DNA from: Zoogloeaceae bacterium
GTDB taxonomy: Bacteria; Pseudomonadota; Gammaproteobacteria; Burkholderiales; Rhodocyclaceae
Assembly: GCA_031276915.1 (NCBI GenBank)
Contig: JAISME010000054.1
Span: forward strand, 1-41,259
DNA: 41,259 nucleotides
Reading direction: 5' to 3'
Shown: positions 37,156 through 41,259 of the stretch, in pieces
Layout: every line of letters starts with the position of its first letter
Position numbering within the stretch: position 1 is the stretch's first letter
Notes under the pieces: generated by a model
The model's input: only the letters and a program-made list of their open reading frames with translations
What the model was told of the DNA's origin: nothing
Databases searched by the model: none
Translations under genes and position numbers: made by a program

Positions 37156-37218
37156 TTGCGGCTTGCGGCTTGCGGCTTGCGGCTTGCGGCTTGCGGCTTG
37201 CGGCTTGCGGCTTGCGGC
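37156..37218 (-). repeat. Heptanucleotide repeat x9 in pilin 2 leader
   Basis: Nine perfect tandem units, TTGCGGC on the plus strand (GCCGCAA on the coding strand), occupy the position held by GCAAx6 in copy 1. The tract is the same unit, the same orientation relative to TTGACA and the same unit count as the orphan tract at 40726-40788. Confidence 0.92.
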
Positions 37219-37226
37219 TTGCAAGT

Positions 37227-37254
37227 ATCAAGTTTGCATATTCCGGTTTGTCAA
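37227..37254 (-). promoter_or_regulatory. Putative promoter of pilin gene 2
   Basis: TTGACA (37254-37249) and the following AAACCGGAATATGCAAAC are as in copy 1, but where copy 1 has CATAAT this copy has CTTGATACT. No hexamer at 16-18 bp is a good -10; GATACT at 19 bp is the best. The promoter may be weaker than copy 1. Confidence 0.4.
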
Positions 37255-37264
37255 GTCTTTTTAT

Positions 37265-37650
37265 GCTTTTTTTCGCACCCCGTCCGCGCATATCGCATGC
37301 GTACAACACAGCGAGTGTTCCGGTCGATGCTTCCGAAAACGGCAGAGTGGAGAACATGATGAATCGCTTGTCCGACTTGTCAGGAAAAGAAACCGGAAAG
37401 ATATGAGCAACTTCCGTGCCTGCCAACCCCCGCACCCCCGATTCCCGCCCGCACACTTGCATCCACGCCATTTCCCTCCCCGACAACACGACCACACCCC
37501 CTCCACAAAGTGACAAATCACGCGCATCAAGTGACAAGAAATGTCACAGAATGAAGAGACGCCTCCCGTCTGCAACTACCCACACGCGTCCGCGCGATTG
37601 TCGATTGTCCTGGCCAATTCGCCACCACTTTCCCCCTTTCTGCCGATCAT
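37265..37650. other. Non-coding stretch between pilin 2 and dnaA
   Basis: No gene is supported. Two direct repeats AAGTGACAA (37508-37516, 37529-37537) are followed by TGTCAC, so GTGACA-N5-TGTCAC (37531-37547) is a perfect small palindrome. A C-rich CACCCCCGATTCCCGCCCGC motif (37433-37452) resembles the modA-modB gap. No DnaA box of TTATNCACA type was seen. Confidence 0.5.
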
Positions 37651-37701
37651 TGGTAGAATGCCCCGATTCAACAGACAGCCTGCCTGACCGGCAGGTTTTT
37701 T
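37651..37701 (+). terminator. Extended -10 promoter followed by an attenuator-like terminator before dnaA
   Basis: TGGTAGAAT (37651-37659) is a good extended -10; no clear -35 lies upstream. About 14 bp after its predicted start, CCTGCC-TGACC-GGCAGG (37679-37695) is followed by six T, a complete intrinsic terminator. A second hairpin CCCGGC-TG-GCCGGG (37711-37724) follows directly, just before the dnaA start. Together they could attenuate dnaA, or the terminator may end a short RNA. Confidence 0.6.
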
Positions 37702-37745
37702 GACAACTTTCCCGGCTGGCCGGGATTTTGGTGTTTGCGCTCCTC

Positions 37746-39158
37746 ATGTCCGCCGGTTTCTGGGAAACCTGCCTGTCGCGTTTCGAGCAGGATTTGCCCT
37801 CCCAACAATTCAACACCTGGATCCGCCCTCTACGCCTGGAAGGAGAAGACGCGAATACCCTGCGGCTTCTCGCGCCCAATGGCTTCATCCTGAAATGGGT
37901 GCGGGAGCGTTACCTGGCGTGTATCCTCGAATGCGCCGAAACCTTCTTCGGCGCGCCGGTGCAGCTCACCCTGGGAGTGAAAAGCGCCGGGAGCACGATG
38001 CCGGCGCACGCCGACCAGGATGTCCGGACAACCCGGAACAACGCGGCAATGTCTCCCGCGCCGGATACGCCCGCGATAACGGCGCCCCCTTCCCCCGCCA
38101 AAAAGAAGGCGGGAACGGCGCGGACGGAAACCGCCTATGACAGGACCCGCCTGCGCCCGGAACTCACGTTCGACAATCTTGTGGTCGGCAAGGGCAACGA
38201 CCTTGCCCGCGCCGCCGCCTTCCAGGTCGCGCAGAATCCCGGTGGCGCCTACAATCCGCTGTTCATCTACGGCGGCGCGGGTCTGGGCAAGACACACCTG
38301 ATCCACGCCATCGGCAACTCCATCGCCGGTGCGTTGCCGGAGAAAGTGGTGCGCTACGTGCACGCCGAGGATTACTACTCGGACGTGGTGAAAGCCTACC
38401 AGCAAAAATCCTTCGATGTCTTCAAGCGCTATTACCGGAGCCTGGACATCCTGCTCCTGGACGATGTGCAGTTCTTCAACGGCAAGACCCGTTCGCAGGA
38501 GGAATTCTTTTTCGCCTTCAACGCGCTGTTCGAGGCCAGGAAGCAGATCATCATCACCTGTGACACCTACCCCAAGGACATCAACGGCCTTGACGACCGT
38601 CTGGTGACACGCTTCGACTGGGGGCTGACCGTGCAGATCGAACCCCCCGAACTCGAAATGCGGGTCGCCATCCTGAAAAAAAAGGCCGGGGCCGCCCGCC
38701 TGAACCTGGGTGACGACGTGGCCTTCTTCATCGCCCGGCACCTGAAATCCAACGTGCGCGAACTGGAAGGCGCGCTCAAGAACGTACTTGCCTACTCCAC
38801 TTTCCGGAACGTGGCGGTCACGCTCGAAGTCGCCAGGGAAGCCCTGAAGGACATCATCGGTTCCGTGCGCAATGTCACCATCGATGGCATCCAGAAGACC
38901 GTGGCCGACTATTACAAGATCAAGGTTGGCGATCTCTTTTCCAAGAAGCGGACGCGCGCCATCGCCCGGCCCCGCCAGATCGCCATGTGGCTTTCCAAGG
39001 AACTGACTTCCTTCAGCTATCCGATGATCGGCGACGCCTTCGGGGGACGCGATCACACCACCGTCATCCACGCGGTCAAGACCATCAACAGCCTGAAGGA
39101 CAAGGACGACATCCTGAATCACGACCTGCATGTGCTGACGCAGGTCCTGAAAGGTTGA
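37746..39158 (+). CDS. dnaA: Chromosomal replication initiator DnaA
   Basis: A 470-residue AAA+ ATPase that opens the replication origin. Domain I (about 1-80, FWETCLSRFEQDLPSQQF) is followed by a Pro/Ala-rich linker, the AAA+ core with Walker A GGAGLGKTHL and Walker B DILLLDDVQF, and DNA-binding domain IV with FGGRDHTTVIHA. ATG at 37746 fits the usual start, but has no Shine-Dalgarno sequence; GTG at 37731, five bases after GGGATTTTG, is an alternative adding five residues. The usual neighbours dnaN and rpmH are absent; argA follows after 24 bp. Confidence 0.96.
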   Translation: MSAGFWETCLSRFEQDLPSQQFNTWIRPLRLEGEDANTLRLLAPNGFILKWVRERYLACILECAETFFGAPVQLTLGVKSAGSTMPAHADQDVRTTRNNAAMSPAPDTPAITAPPSPAKKKAGTARTETAYDRTRLRPELTFDNLVVGKGNDLARAAAFQVAQNPGGAYNPLFIYGGAGLGKTHLIHAIGNSIAGALPEKVVRYVHAEDYYSDVVKAYQQKSFDVFKRYYRSLDILLLDDVQFFNGKTRSQEEFFFAFNALFEARKQIIITCDTYPKDINGLDDRLVTRFDWGLTVQIEPPELEMRVAILKKKAGAARLNLGDDVAFFIARHLKSNVRELEGALKNVLAYSTFRNVAVTLEVAREALKDIIGSVRNVTIDGIQKTVADYYKIKVGDLFSKKRTRAIARPRQIAMWLSKELTSFSYPMIGDAFGGRDHTTVIHAVKTINSLKDKDDILNHDLHVLTQVLKG

Positions 39159-39182
39159 TGGGCCGCGCCCGCCGGCCATGCC

Positions 39183-40493
39183 ATGACCACCCCCGCCAAT
39201 CTCGCCGATTTTGTCGCCTGGTTCCGGCTGGTGACGCCCTACGTAAACACGTTTCGCGGCAAGACCTTCGTGCTCGCCTTCGGCGGCAAGGCCATCGCCG
39301 GACCGCTCGCGCGGACGCTCGCCTACGACGTAAACCTCCTTGCCAGCCTGGGTATACACCTGGTTCTCGTGCATGGCGCAAGGCCGCAAATCGAGGCGGC
39401 CTTGCGCGAAAAAGGGCTTCCCTCCCGGTTTCACCGGGGCCATCGCATCACCGACGCAGAAACCCTGGCCTGTGTGGTGGACGCCATTGGCGGCGTCTAT
39501 CTCGAAATCGAGGCGCTGCTCTCGCAAGGACTGCCCAACACGCCGATGGCCAACAGCCATATCCGCGTGGTTGGCGGTAATTTCATCACCGCCCGCCCGC
39601 TGGGCGTCCTGGACGGCATCGACCTGCAATACGGCGGCATGGTGCGGAAAGTGGATGGCGAGGGGTTGAAGGCGCAGTTGCAGCTTGGCAACATCGTGCT
39701 GCTTTCCTGCCGGGGCGGTTCGCCCACGGGCGAGCTTTTCAACCTCCCGATGGAAGAGGTCGCCGAAGCCGTCGCCATCGCCGTCAGGGCCGACAAGCTC
39801 GTCTTCCTGACCGACAGCCCCGGTGTGACAGACGAAGCGGGCAGCCTCCTGAACGAACTCACGGCGGACGCCGCCAGCCGGCTGCGGGACGCGGACTGGT
39901 TTTCCAACGACCTGAAACGCTATCTTCCCTGCGCGGTGCGCGCGAGCCGGGCGGGCGTCGGTCGCGTGCATCTCATCGGCTATGACGTGGACGGCGCGCT
40001 GCTCCAGGAATTGTTTACCCGCGAGGGCATCGGCACCGTGATTTCCCGTGAATCGCTGGAGCGCATCCGCGAAGCCCGCGCCGACGACATCGGCGCACTG
40101 GTCGCCCTGATCGAGCCACTGGAAGAGGATGGCACCCTCGTGCACCGTCCGCGCGAAATGCTGGAGCGCGAGATCGAGAAATTTTCCGTGATCGAGCACG
40201 ACGGCATGATTGTCGGCTGCGCGGCGCTCTACGATCATGGCGGCGGCGTCGCCGAGCTTGCCTGCCTGGCCGTGCACCCGGCGCATCGCCAGTGGGGCTA
40301 CGGCGAACAGTTGATGAAGCGCATCGAGGCGCGCGCCACCGGCATCCGGCGGCTCTTTGTCCTTACCACCCGCGCCGTGCACTGGTTCATCGAACGTGGC
40401 TTCCAACTGGAGACCGTCGAGGCGCTCCCCGAACAGAAACGCCAGATGTACAACCTGCAACGCCGTTCCAAGGTATTGGCAAAGTCGCTGTAA
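39183..40493 (+). CDS. argA: N-acetylglutamate synthase
   Basis: A 436-residue enzyme for the first step of arginine synthesis, acetylating glutamate with acetyl-CoA. The N-terminal two thirds is an amino-acid kinase-like domain (FVLAFGGKAIAG, LVLVHGARPQIE, FLTDSPGV), used for arginine feedback. The C-terminal third is a GNAT acetyltransferase (ELACLAVHPAHRQWGYGEQLMKRIE). It follows dnaA closely on the same strand, with no visible promoter between them, so dnaA-argA may be one transcript. Confidence 0.94.
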   Translation: MTTPANLADFVAWFRLVTPYVNTFRGKTFVLAFGGKAIAGPLARTLAYDVNLLASLGIHLVLVHGARPQIEAALREKGLPSRFHRGHRITDAETLACVVDAIGGVYLEIEALLSQGLPNTPMANSHIRVVGGNFITARPLGVLDGIDLQYGGMVRKVDGEGLKAQLQLGNIVLLSCRGGSPTGELFNLPMEEVAEAVAIAVRADKLVFLTDSPGVTDEAGSLLNELTADAASRLRDADWFSNDLKRYLPCAVRASRAGVGRVHLIGYDVDGALLQELFTREGIGTVISRESLERIREARADDIGALVALIEPLEEDGTLVHRPREMLEREIEKFSVIEHDGMIVGCAALYDHGGGVAELACLAVHPAHRQWGYGEQLMKRIEARATGIRRLFVLTTRAVHWFIERGFQLETVEALPEQKRQMYNLQRRSKVLAKSL

Positions 40494-40690
40494 TCTCCAG
40501 GGCCAGCGCGCCTGAACGAATTGAGCGAGCATATGCGGGAAAACAAACAAGTGTGGGGAAAGTCGACAACACTTGCACAAGACGGCCATGTTTCGTCACA
40601 ATAGCCACACTTCTGAGCCATCCAGGATTTGCGCTCATGTGGCAGGGGTTCTGCCCAGGTTCAGGAATCGCCCTGGAAAGTGTAAAAAAA
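40494..40690. other. Non-coding stretch after argA
   Basis: No gene is supported in this part. CAAGTGT (40548) and ACACTTG (40569) form a 7-bp inverted repeat 14 bp apart. No clear terminator for argA was found. Confidence 0.4.
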
Positions 40691-40691
40691 C

Positions 40692-40788
40692 TTGACAAAA
40701 TGGATAATGCCTCTAACATAATTTCGCAAGCCGCAAGCCGCAAGCCGCAAGCCGCAAGCCGCAAGCCGCAAGCCGCAAGCCGCAAGCC
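40692..40788 (+). repeat. Orphan pilin-type promoter with heptanucleotide repeat x9
   Basis: AAGTGTAAAAAAACTTGACA and a diverged downstream spacer ending ACATAATTT match the pilin 1 promoter region. Nine perfect GCAAGCC units (40726-40788) follow, the same unit and count as in pilin 2. The spacing from TTGACA to CATAAT is 19 bp, longer than in pilin 1. The pilin leader hairpins and a pilin gene do not follow; a proline-rich open frame starts about 70 bp later. Confidence 0.8.
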
Positions 40789-40857
40789 GTAACGCCTAGG
40801 TCGCGGCCAGGGAGCGGGTTTCCGGTATTCCGGAGGTGGGCAAAGGCTCTGCCTCCG

Positions 40858-41259
40858 ATGCTTAGGCGCAAGGCCCGCGCGGCAGGCGCATCGGTTCGGG
40901 GTTTGGTCGGCGGCTTTTCCCCGGTTTCCCTGTTTTTCCATGAGATAGAACGCGAAGCGGCGGCCCGTTTGCCGGGATTCCGCCGTTTTTTTGCGCCCGC
41001 CTGCCCGGCGTTTTGCGTCGGCCCAAACCGGCGGCGAAAACACCCGAAGGCCGACCCGGAACCCCCGGAAAAGGTCCCGGAATTCCCGGAATTCCCGGAA
41101 TTTGATTCGACGTTCCCGGAAACGTTCCCGGAATTCCCGGAAGCAAACCCGGAATGCCCGGAAGACGCCTGGGAACTGCCGGAAGATCGCTGGACATCCC
41201 CAAAGGGTCGGCGGACATCCCCGGAAGGGCTTCGGACACTCCCGGAGCGGCTTCGGACA
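40858..41259 (+). CDS. Open frame with Pro-Glu repeats, truncated by window end
   Basis: An open frame of 134 codons from ATG 40858 runs off the window without a stop; it is absent from the ORF track. The first half is basic and unremarkable. From about residue 85 Pro-Glu pairs recur 13 times (VPEFPEFPEFD, TFPEFPEANPE), then three 7-residue units encoded by a 21-bp repeat. No signal peptide is evident. GGAGG lies 20 bases upstream, too far for an ideal start. It may be a real repeat protein, or repeats that happen to be open. The antisense ORF 40862-41239 (Gly-Ile-Pro-rich) is the alternative reading. Confidence 0.4.
   Translation, partial: MLRRKARAAGASVRGLVGGFSPVSLFFHEIEREAAARLPGFRRFFAPACPAFCVGPNRRRKHPKADPEPPEKVPEFPEFPEFDSTFPETFPEFPEANPECPEDAWELPEDRWTSPKGRRTSPEGLRTLPERLRT
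41191..41259 (+). repeat. 21-bp tandem repeat at window edge
   Basis: Three units of 21 bp starting with T/CGGACA (41191, 41212, 41233) and the start of a fourth (41254) are visible; units 2 and 3 differ at a few positions. The period is seven codons, so it keeps the frame of the Pro-Glu ORF. Confidence 0.75.

Noticed and set aside
37012-37224. N-terminal extension of pilin 2 with KPQAASR repeats
   Set aside because: It is a translation of the non-coding 7-mer repeat and leader; the true prepilin leader starts at 37011 after AGGAG.
37265-37745. oriC upstream of dnaA
   Set aside because: No DnaA box cluster (TTATNCACA) and no clear AT-rich unwinding region was seen, and dnaN is not adjacent.
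37830-40589. 919-residue minus-strand ORF over dnaA and argA
   Set aside because: Antisense to two genes with complete family motifs; no recognisable domain in the translation.
40862-41239. Collagen-like Gly-Ile-Pro protein on the minus strand
   Set aside because: The pattern is the complement of the CCGGAA repeats; the rest of the frame looks unlike a protein and the start lacks a good ribosome site. It remains an alternative to the plus-strand frame.

Overview
The window looks like chromosomal DNA of a GC-rich betaproteobacterium. This is inferred from the gene families and local orders: a PhaM-type polyhydroxyalkanoate granule regulator, argS next to a SPOR-domain gene and dsbA, a CIRCE element in front of an RpoH sigma factor, ccoNOQP with ccoG/H and ccoI/S, and divided ispD and ispF genes. 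No rRNA, tRNA, transposase or CRISPR array was seen. Nearly all long extra ORFs in the track are antisense shadows caused by high third-position GC.

Layout from left to right. (1) 1-970: type IV pilin gene 1 with a long leader holding a simple-sequence repeat and two strong hairpins. (2) 960-5700: molybdate uptake and control: modE, a convergent stand-alone di-Mop molbindin gene, and modABC. A ~110-nt stem-loop-rich element occurs twice here, once before modE and once upstream of the molbindin gene, in inverted orientation; its 3' end resembles a type I-C CRISPR repeat. (3) 5760-11381: a small unknown gene, ubiB and a SWIM/SNF2 helicase. (4) 11415-15100: lgt, a SpoIIAA-like gene and rpoH on the minus strand, then a membrane-anchored methyltransferase and phaM on the plus strand. 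(5) 15288-19057, minus strand: uvrC, pgsA, ispD, ispF. (6) metK (+), then asmA and a TonB-like gene (-). (7) 23352-31871, minus strand: cbb3 oxidase structural and assembly genes in three units (ccoI-ccoS, ccoN-O-Q-P, ccoG-ccoH-DUF3149), separated by intrinsic terminators, with an FNR/ANR-type box before ccoN. (8) purU (+), then argS, SPOR and dsbA (-). (9) 36286-37265: pilin gene 2 on the minus strand with almost the same leader as pilin gene 1. (10) dnaA and argA (+), then an orphan copy of the pilin promoter plus heptanucleotide repeat, and a proline/glutamate-rich reading frame that runs off the window end.

The most unusual content lies in non-coding DNA. The two pilin loci face each other about 37 kb apart. 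Each has a -35-like TTGACA, a short tandem repeat (GCAA x6 in one, a 7-mer x9 in the other) and two hairpins before the start codon; a third promoter/7-mer copy has no pilin attached. The duplicated leader-like element of the molybdenum locus is the best candidate for an undescribed structured element. Genes too short for the ORF track were recovered by reading: ccoQ, a DUF3149-type membrane peptide and a possible 55-codon ORF. The open frame at the right edge was also absent from the track. No homology search was possible; product names rest on recognised motifs and gene order.
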